A stretch of DNA of 64,000 nucleotides from Thiomicrospira aerophila AL3 (GTDB taxonomy: Bacteria > Pseudomonadota > Gammaproteobacteria > Thiomicrospirales > Thiomicrospiraceae). Shown here piece by piece: positions 53,955-60,597 of this stretch; within the stretch, counting starts at the first letter, position 1; the number at the start of each line of letters is the position of its first letter. Under the pieces are notes generated by a model. The model made no database searches, was not told where the DNA came from, and saw only the letters and a program-made list of their open reading frames with translations. Location: NCBI RefSeq assembly GCF_000227665.2, contig NZ_CP007030.1, positions 1,860,001 through 1,924,000 on the forward strand. Reading direction: 5' to 3'. A program made the position numbers and the translations under genes.

Positions 53955-54560
53955 ATGAAGCGACGTGATTTTATTAAAACCCTTACGGGTAGTTTTGCCA
54001 GTAGTTTAATCGCACCAGGCCTGCTACTCAGCCAGCAGGCGCTAGCCGCAGAAAAAAATGCTGAGTTCTGGCGTTTGGCTGCCCAAGGCCATAATCTGAT
54101 TTTTGTCCGTCACACTCGCACCACGCCAGGTAACGGAGACCCAGACGGCTATCGCCTTGATGACTGCTCTACCCAACGTCAACTCAGTGACCTAGGGCGT
54201 GCAGAAGCACGGCAAATTGGTGAACATTTTCAGCGTTCGGGCGTGAAGCTAGACCGCATTTTATCAAGCGCGTGGTGTCGCTGTACTGAAACGGCCGACT
54301 TGGCATTTGGTCGCCATGAAGTCTGGGAACCGATTAACTCGATCTTTTTTAATCGCGATCGTGGCCCGGCGCAAACCCGAGCCATTTTAGCCGCGGCAGC
54401 AGAACAGCCCAAAGGCGAAAACTGGATTTTAAGCACCCACCGTAGCAACATCCTACTCGCTACCGGCCAAAACACCTCGATGGGGGATGTGCTACTGACG
54501 CGCTATGACCCTAACCAACCCGAGCAACTGCGGGTACTTGCCCAACTCGACTGGCGCTAA
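53955..54560 (+). CDS. Tat-exported histidine phosphatase family protein
   Basis: 201 residues. The N-terminus MKRRDFIKTLTGSFASSLI is a Tat signal. The phosphatase core shows the phospho-histidine motif IFVRHTRT, the Arg-containing SSAWCRCTETA, and STHRSNILLATG with the second His. The enzyme is probably periplasmic; substrate unknown. Start set at 53955 with AAGGA 11 nt upstream; the frame runs back to 53910, overlapping the Uma2 gene. A CAGGCCTG lies in the signal region. Confidence 0.85.
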   Translation: MKRRDFIKTLTGSFASSLIAPGLLLSQQALAAEKNAEFWRLAAQGHNLIFVRHTRTTPGNGDPDGYRLDDCSTQRQLSDLGRAEARQIGEHFQRSGVKLDRILSSAWCRCTETADLAFGRHEVWEPINSIFFNRDRGPAQTRAILAAAAEQPKGENWILSTHRSNILLATGQNTSMGDVLLTRYDPNQPEQLRVLAQLDWR

Positions 54561-54571
54561 ACGCAAGCTGG

Positions 54572-55222
54572 TTACAAGTGCCCGGTTTTAACCCAAATTA
54601 ACGTATCTTGCTCAACAAACGGATGATGGCGGCTGGCGTGCGGACTTCGCAACCAGCTGCCCTTTGGGTAGCGACCATGTTCATCAATAAACTCACCCTC
54701 CAGCACAAAAATTTCCTCGCCGCCATAATGCGTGTGTGGCTGAAACACCTCACCTGCCGGCCACCAAACCAACGCACTATGCTCAGTACCAAACTGATGC
54801 AAGCCCATCACTTTCAGTCCACCATGCCCCGGTTGCCAGGCCTGCGCTTGTGTATTCATCGCCACAGTCTGAGAGTCACCCGGCTGAAATTGCTCCAGTT
54901 TCACAAACAACACACAACCCTCTTTGGAAAAAGGGGCATGTTGCGAACCAGGCGGATTGCGTAAATAACTCCCAGCGGGATAATCGCCACGCTCATCAGA
55001 AAACACGCCTTCCAGCACAAAAATCTCTTCACCTTGTGGATGCCGATGGGGAGGAAAAGCCGAACCAGGCATAAACTGAACCACACTGGTGGTGCGACCT
55101 GACTCGGCCGCTTCTCGCTCTAAAGGTTTGCGCAGCACGCCATCGGCACGACTGCCCAACCAGGCCTGCTCAGCGGTATTGACCACGACACGCTGGCTTA
55201 AATCCATATTAATCACGTCCAT
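54572..55222 (-). CDS. Duplicated cupin protein (ChrR-like cupins)
   Basis: 216 residues made of two cupin domains of about 105 residues. Each has the metal motif: PPHRHPQGEEIFVLEGVFSDERGDYPAGSYLRNPPGSQH and PHTHYGGEEIFVLEGEFIDEHGRYPKGSWLRSPHASRH, so both keep His-His-Glu-His ligands. Such domains form the C-terminal part of the anti-sigma factor ChrR; here no zinc anti-sigma domain is present, so this is a stand-alone cupin pair. Role unknown, possibly oxidative-stress or enzyme. Confidence 0.87.
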   Translation of the reverse strand: MDVINMDLSQRVVVNTAEQAWLGSRADGVLRKPLEREAAESGRTTSVVQFMPGSAFPPHRHPQGEEIFVLEGVFSDERGDYPAGSYLRNPPGSQHAPFSKEGCVLFVKLEQFQPGDSQTVAMNTQAQAWQPGHGGLKVMGLHQFGTEHSALVWWPAGEVFQPHTHYGGEEIFVLEGEFIDEHGRYPKGSWLRSPHASRHHPFVEQDTLIWVKTGHL

Positions 55223-55308
55223 TCTGCCTCCTTTTAGCCTTGATAGCGGTTATCTTGGCAACCATCGCATATAATAGAAGGCAATTTTAACCAAATGTGA
55301 ATAAAACT

Positions 55309-55896
55309 ATGGCCAGCATCGCCGATCTAAAAAAAGACCTCACCATTGAAACCGAACTACTCGGCACGCCTCTTACTTTTAAAACCACCTGGGGCATTTT
55401 TAGTCCACGTGAAATTGACGATGGCACGCAATTATTGTTGCGCCACCTCGACATTAAAACCGACGATATTGTCCTTGACCTTGGTTGCGGCTATGGCCCC
55501 TTGGGTATCGCGATTGCGGCCAAAGCACCGCATGGCCAAGTGCATATGGTTGATAAAGACTTTGTCGCGGTGGATTATGCCAACAAAAATGCGCGCTTAA
55601 ATGGCTTTGATCATGCCAAAGCCTATCTATCGAATGGACTCAGCGCTGTACCCAAAGAGATGCAATTCACCACCGTGGTATCGAATATTCCGGCCAAAGT
55701 TGGCAAAGAAATGCTCAGCATTATGCTCAACGATATTCATGCCCAGATGGCACCTGGCGGGCAATTAGTCGTGGTAACGATTAATGGTTTACGCGATTAC
55801 ATGAAGCGTAATTTTATGGAAGTTTTTGGCTATTACGACAAGGTCAAGCAGGGCAAGGATTACACGATATCGCGAGCGGTTAAAGTGCCTAGGTAA
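55309..55896 (+). CDS. Class I SAM-dependent methyltransferase (RsmC-like small domain)
   Basis: 195 residues. SAM-binding motif I is VLDLGCGYGPLGIAIA (near residue 60), acidic loop MVDKDFVAVDYA follows. The catalytic motif IV is SNIPAK rather than the usual NPP[FY] of rRNA guanine-N2 methyltransferases such as RsmC, so the target is uncertain. Fold and TTWGIFSPREIDDGTQLLLRHL are RsmC/RlmG-like. The frame is open from a GTG at 55297; neither start has a clear ribosome site. Confidence 0.82.
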   Translation: MASIADLKKDLTIETELLGTPLTFKTTWGIFSPREIDDGTQLLLRHLDIKTDDIVLDLGCGYGPLGIAIAAKAPHGQVHMVDKDFVAVDYANKNARLNGFDHAKAYLSNGLSAVPKEMQFTTVVSNIPAKVGKEMLSIMLNDIHAQMAPGGQLVVVTINGLRDYMKRNFMEVFGYYDKVKQGKDYTISRAVKVPR

Positions 55897-55925
55897 TAAA
55901 AAACCACTAAAAAAGGAACATCAAC

Positions 55926-56294
55926 ATGATAACAACGCATTTTAAAACAAAACACACCCTATTATTCAGCTCTATTCTGGTTGGTAGCATCGGCTTTTCA
56001 ATGCCAAGTCTTGCTGATACCACAACGAATGAGGTCAGTAGTTCACAAACTGAATCCGCTACACAACCAAGAGACCATCAGCGTCATCAAATGGGTCAGG
56101 GTCAGGGACGCGAAAAAGGACATGAGCAAGGGACTAAACAAAACGAAAGAGCGCGTGAACAAATGCAACGTCGTGACGAAATACTTGAACAAAATCGCCA
56201 AAACCGTGAAGAGCGGATGCGCCAAAACATGCAAAACCGCGATGAAAATCGCCGTAATGCCCATCCTGGCGGACAACCAGGTCGTCAGCCCTAA
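55926..56294 (+). CDS. Secreted low-complexity Gln/Arg/Asn-rich protein
   Basis: 122 residues, not recognised. Signal peptide (about 1-31, ending SLADT), then a Thr/Ser-rich stretch and a strongly charged, Gln/Arg/Asn/Glu-rich helix (about 58-110, ERAREQMQRRDEILEQNRQN). No Cys. AAAAGGAAC lies before the ATG, supporting translation. A periplasmic structural or metal/acid-stress role is possible but unsupported. A CAGGCCTG lies 17 bp after the stop. Confidence 0.65.
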   Translation: MITTHFKTKHTLLFSSILVGSIGFSMPSLADTTTNEVSSSQTESATQPRDHQRHQMGQGQGREKGHEQGTKQNERAREQMQRRDEILEQNRQNREERMRQNMQNRDENRRNAHPGGQPGRQP

Positions 56295-56396
56295 CGCATT
56301 AAACTATAAGCAGGCCTGTTGATTAGCTTAAATTAAAGCTATTTTAAGTAAAAAAACGTATAATTGTTATGAATTAACCCTTCTACTAGGCCTGCT

Positions 56397-56660
56397 ATTA
56401 CCGAAACTCTCCTCGATAATCAAGACCATGACAGTCCGTGGAAAGAAGCCTTAGAGCTGCGTTTTCCAGAGTTTTTAGCGCTACTATTTCCAAATGTATT
56501 TGCCCTCATTGACTGGCAGCGCGAAGTGACTTTTTTAGATGGGCAAAGCCACTGGGTGCTGATTCATGTTGAGGTGCAAGGTGAGCCGGAAGTGGATTTT
56601 GCGGAGAGGATGTTTAAATACAACTACCGTATTCGTAATAAATACGCCAAGGATGTCATT
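56397..56660 (+). pseudogene. Decayed Rpn-family nuclease gene
   Basis: Matches the 5' part of the two intact rpn copies downstream. Three lesions are seen. The start codon is ATT (56397-56399) where the others have ATG. An in-frame 81-bp deletion has joined two TTTTTTAGAT direct repeats, removing 27 codons that include the catalytic Asp (residue 66 of the intact protein). The 3' two thirds are missing: homology stops after GATGTCATT and runs straight into a REP-like repeat, with a stop at 56685. The promoter-like TATAAT (56359-56364) and TAGGCCTG before the start are retained. Confidence 0.85.
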
Positions 56661-56780
56661 TTAGTGGTGGCACTGCGTTCGCAATGACAGGTCGCGTCAT
56701 CGCGAGGCCGGAGGCCGTGGCGATCTTGAGATGGCTTCGCGGCGCTCGCCATGACGGGGGTTGGGTTCGCAATGACGGAG
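56661..56780. repeat. REP-like hairpin repeat, copy A
   Basis: Core 56695-56756 begins CGTCATCGCGAGGCCGGAGG and ends with the near-inverse CTCGCCATGACG, so it can fold into a long hairpin. Flanks hold further GCAATGAC ends. Repeats of this type (GTCATTGCGAG...CTCGCAATGAC) are dispersed in many bacterial genomes. Confidence 0.75.
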
Positions 56781-56813
56781 GGGCAACTAGCAATTACAAA
56801 GGAAGGGAACGCA

Positions 56814-57056
56814 CTAAGAGAAAAGGAATTTGCCAACTAAGGCAAGTAATGCTGCAGTATTAATCGCTAGTATCCATTGCAAAAAGGTGATCTTAATATC
56901 CACTTTGTCGATTTTGTAGTCCAAATAGTCTTTGCTGACGATACCATCATGTGCTTTTGCTATCGCTCTAACAATGGCTTCGGCCTGCTCGGGCGGAATG
57001 TTAGTTTTTTTAAGAATATCAGTCAGCTCAAGTTTATCAAATGTAATAATCGACAT
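56814..57056 (-). CDS. Small DUF1640-like single-TM protein, paralogue 1
   Basis: 80 residues. The N-terminal helical part (ILKKTNIPPEQAEAIVRAIAKAHD) and a C-terminal TM helix (about 60-78) resemble short DUF1640/coiled-coil proteins. A related gene sits at 58.4-58.7 kb with the same layout. Start set at 57056 because GGAG lies 7 nt upstream; the frame is open to 57083. Oriented against the rpn genes. Function unknown; possible membrane-linked partner of the nuclease by repeated adjacency. Confidence 0.72.
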   Translation of the reverse strand: MSIITFDKLELTDILKKTNIPPEQAEAIVRAIAKAHDGIVSKDYLDYKIDKVDIKITFLQWILAINTAALLALVGKFLFS

Positions 57057-57199
57057 AATAGACTCCAACAAACTAATTACCAATAGTAATCATATCACAA
57101 AACTAAAACTCAAAATTTTCCTATACCTCTAATTATTGCGCAGAAATGCAAATAGACGATAAGCTATTTGGCAGGTCAGTTTTTGCCGGAGGCCGCTGG

Positions 57200-57280
57200 T
57201 GTCATCGCGAGGCCGGAGGCCGTGGCGATCTCCTTCAGACGTACTCGGCAAGAGATGGCTTCGCGGCGCTCGCCATGACG
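57200..57280. repeat. REP-like hairpin repeat, copy B
   Basis: Starts TGTCATCGCGAGGCCGGAGG and ends CTCGCCATGACG, about 18 bp longer in the loop than copy A. It lies in the gene-free stretch 57057-57464, whose remaining part is the duplicated upstream region of the rpn gene. Confidence 0.75.
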
Positions 57281-57464
57281 GGGGAAGGATTATCATAAAA
57301 AAATGACGAGCAGCCTGTAGGTTAATAGCGACAGTAAGCTGGGTGAAATTGCATTGAAGCGTTTTGGCTTTAAACCCTAGCGGCGCTGCAGACAACTTAA
57401 AGCTTATAATTTTAAGTAAAATAACGTATAATTATTACCAGTCAATCTTTATACCAGGCCTGCT

Positions 57465-58370
57465 ATGACCGAAACTCTCCTCGATAATCAAGACCACGAC
57501 AGTCCGTGGAAAGAAGCCTTAGAGCTGCGTTTTCCAGAGTTTTTAGCGCTACTATTTCCAAATGTATTTGCCCTCATTGACTGGCAGCGCGAAGTGACTT
57601 TTTTAGATAAGGAATTGCAAAAAATTCTGCCCAATGCCCAGAATGGGCGCACCTATGCCGATAAATTAGTTCAAGTCTATTTTTTGAATGGGCAAAGCCA
57701 CTGGGTGCTGATTCATGTCGAGGTGCAAGGTGAGCCAGAGGTGGATTTTGCAAAACGCATGTATCGTTATAATTATCGCATTCAAGACAAATATGATAAG
57801 GATGTCATTAGCCTCGCTGTGCTGACTGATACGCATAAAAATTTTCGACCCAGTTGCTACGAATTCACGCTTGGCGGTTGTCGTATTCTGTTTGAATTCC
57901 CAATGGTTAAACTCTTAGACTGGCAGGACCGTCTCGACGAGCTGCACCATAGCGATAACGTCTTTGCGTTAATTGTGGCGGCGCAACTTCATGCAAAACT
58001 AAATAAACAGCCCGCACAAAAATTCGATGCCAAGATTCGTTTAACTCGCTTACTCTATCAGCGTGGTTACGAAAAAGTTCAGGTAATCGAGCTTTTGCGT
58101 CTTATTGACTGGATGATTACCTTACCGCATAATTTAGAAATTCAATGTAAACAAATCGTTGACCAGATTGAGGAGGAACAGCAGATGGCTTACATGACTT
58201 CAATGGAACGCATCGCCATGCAAGAAGGCCGGCTTGAGGGTAAACTTGAAATGGCTTTGAAAATGATTAACCGCTTTAATTTAAGCGTTAAAGAGGCGGC
58301 TGAAGAAGCTAGTGTTTCAGTCAATGATTTGATGGATTACCTCAAAAAACACGAGCAACCTAAACAGTAA
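57465..58370 (+). CDS. Rpn-family recombination-promoting nuclease, copy 1
   Basis: 301 residues. PD-(D/E)XK-like core: Asp66 in TYADKLVQVYF and the Glu86-x-Gln88 of HWVLIHVEVQGEPE, the variant seen in the Rpn (YhgA-like/PD-(D/E)XK transposase) family, whose E. coli members cut DNA and raise recombination. Residues about 190-301 are helical. An internal AGGAGG (58171-58176) sits 8 nt before an in-frame ATG (58185), suggesting a separate C-terminal product. The residues after the LEGKLE motif (about 263-290) differ from copy 2, while the rest is nearly identical. Initiation signal is weak; CAGGCCTG-CT-ATG precedes the gene. Confidence 0.85.
   Translation: MTETLLDNQDHDSPWKEALELRFPEFLALLFPNVFALIDWQREVTFLDKELQKILPNAQNGRTYADKLVQVYFLNGQSHWVLIHVEVQGEPEVDFAKRMYRYNYRIQDKYDKDVISLAVLTDTHKNFRPSCYEFTLGGCRILFEFPMVKLLDWQDRLDELHHSDNVFALIVAAQLHAKLNKQPAQKFDAKIRLTRLLYQRGYEKVQVIELLRLIDWMITLPHNLEIQCKQIVDQIEEEQQMAYMTSMERIAMQEGRLEGKLEMALKMINRFNLSVKEAAEEASVSVNDLMDYLKKHEQPKQ
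58185..58370 (+). CDS. Predicted internal in-frame C-terminal product of rpn copy 1 (RpnS-like)
   Basis: 61 residues starting MAYMTSMERIAMQEGRLEGK and sharing the stop codon of the full gene. The AGGAGG-8 nt-ATG signal is much stronger than that of the full-length gene. In E. coli, RpnS proteins made from internal starts in rpn genes bind and inhibit the nuclease; an equivalent role here is inference from that known case. One LEGK unit is present. Confidence 0.5.
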   Translation: MAYMTSMERIAMQEGRLEGKLEMALKMINRFNLSVKEAAEEASVSVNDLMDYLKKHEQPKQ

Positions 58371-58395
58371 CTTATTTCGCCTATGCTAACCACCA

Positions 58396-58423
58396 CGCCC
58401 CGCTTTGGGGCGTTGTTGTTTTT
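58396..58423 (+). terminator. Terminator after rpn copy 1
   Basis: CGCCCC-GCTTT-GGGGCG followed by TTGTTGTTTTT. The same hairpin follows all three 3' ends in the cluster. Confidence 0.85.
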
Positions 58424-58444
58424 AAGGACTAAGGGCGTAGGCTG

Positions 58445-58660
58445 TTACGCAAAAAACAACTTATAAAGAATTGCCATGGTAAAAGCGAGATTAAACGCCA
58501 CCATCCATTTGAGCAAAAGCATTTCAGACTTTAGGGTTTGAATATCGGCTTTACTTGCCAGGCTCTCATCAACGATTGCCTTTGCTGCTGCAACAGCTTG
58601 CTCGTCAGGAACACCCGCTTTTTTAAACGCATTATAAACTTCAATATTCATTGTGCTCAT
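58445..58660 (-). CDS. Small DUF1640-like single-TM protein, paralogue 2
   Basis: 71 residues: helical N-terminus (EVYNAFKKAGVPDEQAVAAAKAIVDESLASKADIQ) and a C-terminal TM helix (about 48-68). Layout matches the 56.8-kb gene, with sequence diverged. GGAG lies 9 nt before the ATG. It sits between the two rpn copies on the opposite strand. Confidence 0.72.
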   Translation of the reverse strand: MSTMNIEVYNAFKKAGVPDEQAVAAAKAIVDESLASKADIQTLKSEMLLLKWMVAFNLAFTMAILYKLFFA

Positions 58661-58871
58661 TTATAGAACTCCAGAAACACTCCAATAGCATCATTCTATC
58701 ATAAAGTAAATGACGAGCAGCCTGTAGGTTAATAGCGACAGTAAGCTAGGTGAAATTGCATTGAAGCGTTTTGGCTTTAAACCTTAGCAGCGCTGCAGAC
58801 AACTTAAAGCTTATAATTTTAAGTAAAATAACGTATAATTATTACCAGTCAATCCTTATACCAGGCCTGCT

Positions 58872-59789
58872 ATGACCGACCCCCTACTCGATAATCAAGA
58901 CCATGACAGTCCGTGGAAAGAAGCCTTGGAACTGCGTTTTCCCGAGTTTTTAGCGCTGTTATTTCCAAATGTATTTGCCCTCATTGACTGGCAGCGCGAA
59001 GTGACTTTTTTAGATAAGGAATTGCAAAAAATTCTGCCCAATGCCCAGAATGGGCGCACCTATGCCGATAAATTAGTTCAAGTCTATTTTTTAGATGGGC
59101 AAAGCCACTGGGTGCTGATTCATGTTGAGGTGCAAGGTGAGCCGGAAGTGGATTTTGCGGAGAGGATGTTTAAATACAACTACCGTATTCGTGATAAATA
59201 CGCCAAAGATGTCATTAGCCTCGCTGTGCTGACTGATACGCATAAAAATTTTCGACCCAGTTGCTACGAATTCACGCTTGGCGGTTGTCGTATTCTGTTT
59301 GAATTCCCAATGGTTAAACTCTTAGACTGGCAGGACCGTCTCGACGAGCTGCACCATAGCGATAACGTCTTTGCGTTAATTGTGGCGGCGCAACTTCATG
59401 CAAAACTAAATAAACAGCCCGCACAAAAATTCGATGCCAAGATTCGTTTAACTCGCTTACTCTATCAGCGTGGTTACGAAAAAGTTCAGGTAATCGAGCT
59501 TTTGCGTCTTATTGACTGGATGATTACCTTACCGCATAATTTAGAAATTCAATGTAAACAAATCGTTGACCAGATTGAGGAGGAACAGCAGATGGCTTAC
59601 ATGACTTCAATGGAACGCATCGCCATGCAAGAAGGCCGGCTTGAGGGTAAACTTGAGGGTAAACTTGAAGCCGCGCAAACGATGGTTAGAGATTTTGGCA
59701 TTTCAGTTAAAGATGCCGCGACCAAGCTAAAAGTACCGCTTGACGATCTGGTCGATTACCTCAAAAAACACGAGCAACCTAAACAATAA
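58872..59789 (+). CDS. Rpn-family recombination-promoting nuclease, copy 2
   Basis: 305 residues, nearly identical to copy 1 over about 1-262 except the first residues (MTDPLL) and a small cluster of changes around residues 97-110 (ERMFKYNYRIRDKYAK). The catalytic Asp66 and Glu86-x-Gln88 are kept. Two LEGK repeats precede a tail (AAQTMVRDFGISVKDAATKL) unlike that of copy 1 but equal to that of the free-standing fragment downstream. Internal AGGAGG (59578-59583) and ATG (59592) as in copy 1. TATAAT at 58834-58839 and CAGGCCTG just before the ATG. Confidence 0.85.
   Translation: MTDPLLDNQDHDSPWKEALELRFPEFLALLFPNVFALIDWQREVTFLDKELQKILPNAQNGRTYADKLVQVYFLDGQSHWVLIHVEVQGEPEVDFAERMFKYNYRIRDKYAKDVISLAVLTDTHKNFRPSCYEFTLGGCRILFEFPMVKLLDWQDRLDELHHSDNVFALIVAAQLHAKLNKQPAQKFDAKIRLTRLLYQRGYEKVQVIELLRLIDWMITLPHNLEIQCKQIVDQIEEEQQMAYMTSMERIAMQEGRLEGKLEGKLEAAQTMVRDFGISVKDAATKLKVPLDDLVDYLKKHEQPKQ
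59592..59789 (+). CDS. Predicted internal in-frame C-terminal product of rpn copy 2 (RpnS-like)
   Basis: 65 residues beginning MAYMTSMERI and ending with the full gene. It carries two LEGK units and the second tail type. AGGAGG lies 8 nt before the ATG. Role by analogy to RpnS. Confidence 0.5.
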   Translation: MAYMTSMERIAMQEGRLEGKLEGKLEAAQTMVRDFGISVKDAATKLKVPLDDLVDYLKKHEQPKQ

Positions 59790-59814
59790 CTTATTTCGCC
59801 TATGCTAACCACCA

Positions 59815-59842
59815 CGCCCCGCTTTGGGGCGTTGTTGTTTTA
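59815..59842 (+). terminator. Terminator after rpn copy 2
   Basis: CGCCCC-GCTTT-GGGGCG followed by TTGTTGTTTT. Confidence 0.85.
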
Positions 59843-59936
59843 GTTGGCACTGCGCTTTGACTGGATGATTACCTTACCGCATAATTTAGACATCGAATTT
59901 AAAATCCTTGTTGACCAGATTGAGGAGGAACAACAA

Positions 59937-60158
59937 ATGGCCTATGTCACATCTGTAGAACGCATCGCCATGCAAGAAGGCAGGCTTGAGGGTAAACTTG
60001 AGGGTAAACTTGAGGGTAAACTTGAGGGTAAACTTGAAGCCGCGCAAACGATGGTTAGAGATTTTGGCATTTCAGTTAAAGATGCCGCGACCAAGCTAAA
60101 AGTACCGCTTGACGATCTGGTCGATTACCTCAAAAAACACGAGCAACCCAAACAGTAA
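59937..60158 (+). CDS. Free-standing C-terminal fragment of an rpn gene (RpnS-like gene)
   Basis: 73 residues: MAYVTSVERIAMQEGRLEGK, four LEGK units, then the copy-2 tail ending HEQPKQ. It equals the part of the rpn genes downstream of their internal start, and AGGAGG (59923-59928) precedes the ATG by 8 nt. The nuclease part is absent; homology starts at GACTGGATGATT (about 59857) after a junction with REP-like sequence GGCACTGCG. The frame is open from a TTG at 59844, but the internal-type signal is stronger. Could be a decoy antitoxin or a decaying remnant; the open frame and signal favour expression. Confidence 0.6.
   Translation: MAYVTSVERIAMQEGRLEGKLEGKLEGKLEGKLEAAQTMVRDFGISVKDAATKLKVPLDDLVDYLKKHEQPKQ
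59985..60032 (+). repeat. 12-bp tandem repeat (CTTGAGGGTAAA) x4
   Basis: Four exact units in the free-standing fragment. The same unit occurs twice in rpn copy 2 (59640-59663) and once in copy 1 (58233-58244). Each adds Leu-Glu-Gly-Lys in frame. Confidence 0.92.
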
Positions 60159-60183
60159 CTTATTTCACCTGTGCTGACCATCA

Positions 60184-60210
60184 CGCCCCGCTTTGGGGCG
60201 TTTTAGTTTT
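60184..60210 (+). terminator. Terminator after the rpn 3' fragment
   Basis: CGCCCC-GCTTT-GGGGCG followed by TTTTAGTTTT; it is also the beginning of the 167-bp tandem duplication. Confidence 0.75.
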
Positions 60211-60519
60211 AGTTGTGGCACTGCGTTTGCAATGACAGGACGTGTCGTCGCGAGGCCGGAGGCCGTGGCGATCTCTGGAGATTGCTTCGCGGTGTTCGCA
60301 ATGACGGGGGGAGGTGCGCAATGACGGGGGGAAGGGTTGTGGAATAAAAAAACCCCGCTTTGGGGCGTTTTAGTTTTAGTTGTGGCACTGCGTTTGCAAT
60401 GACAGGACGTGTCGTCGCGAGGCCGGAGGCCGTGGCGATCTCTGGAGATTGCTTCGCGGTGTTCGCAATGACGGAGGGAGGTGCGCAATGACGGGGGGAA
60501 GGGTTGCGGAATAAAAAAA
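60186..60519. repeat. Two tandem 167-bp units containing a REP-like hairpin
   Basis: Unit 1 (60186-60352) and unit 2 (60353-60519) differ by two bases. Each holds the terminator hairpin, a REP-like element (GTCGTCGCGAGGCCGGAGGC ... GTTCGCAATGACG) and the stretch GGAATAAAAAAA. The duplication fills the gene-free stretch between the rpn fragment and the porin; ORFs read through it are artefacts of the repeat. Confidence 0.9.
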
Positions 60520-60544
60520 CCCCGCTTTGTGGGCGGGGTTTTTT
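60513..60544 (-). terminator. Terminator of the porin gene
   Basis: AAAAAACCCCGC and GCGGGGTTTTTT arms around TTTGTGG, about 55 bp after the porin stop on the minus strand; sequence is bidirectional. Confidence 0.85.
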
Positions 60545-60597
60545 GCCGTTAGGCGGCACTGCTACAAAAGGGGTCGAGGACGCGCCTCGACGACCAA

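Larger units (their letters stand above)
57304..58423 (+). repeat. Long direct repeat, unit 1 (upstream region, rpn gene and terminator)
   Basis: Aligns with 58711-59842 over its whole length. The 160 bp before the gene are colinear without gaps (offset 1407) with only a few substitutions. The gene bodies differ by one 12-bp repeat and a variable tail segment. It includes a TATAAT (57427-57432) and a CAGGCCTG two bases before the start codon. Confidence 0.88.
58711..59842 (+). repeat. Long direct repeat, unit 2
   Basis: Second copy of the 1.1-kb unit starting TGACGAGCAG and ending in the CGCCCC-GCTTT-GGGGCG terminator. It is 12 bp longer than unit 1 because of one extra LEGK repeat. Confidence 0.88.

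Noticed and set aside
56624-57395. Minus-strand ORFs at 56624-56836 and 57129-57395
   Set aside because: Same repeat-derived peptide (RHGLRPRDD) and no start signals; they cross REP-like copies A and B.
59985-60032. CRISPR-like array
   Set aside because: The 12-bp units are contiguous, without spacers, and lie in frame inside a coding region.
60165-60559. Two long overlapping minus-strand ORFs in the 167-bp tandem repeats
   Set aside because: They read through REP-like repeats and a terminator, giving HCE/HREAISRDRHG-type peptides known to be artefacts of such repeats; no ribosome site.
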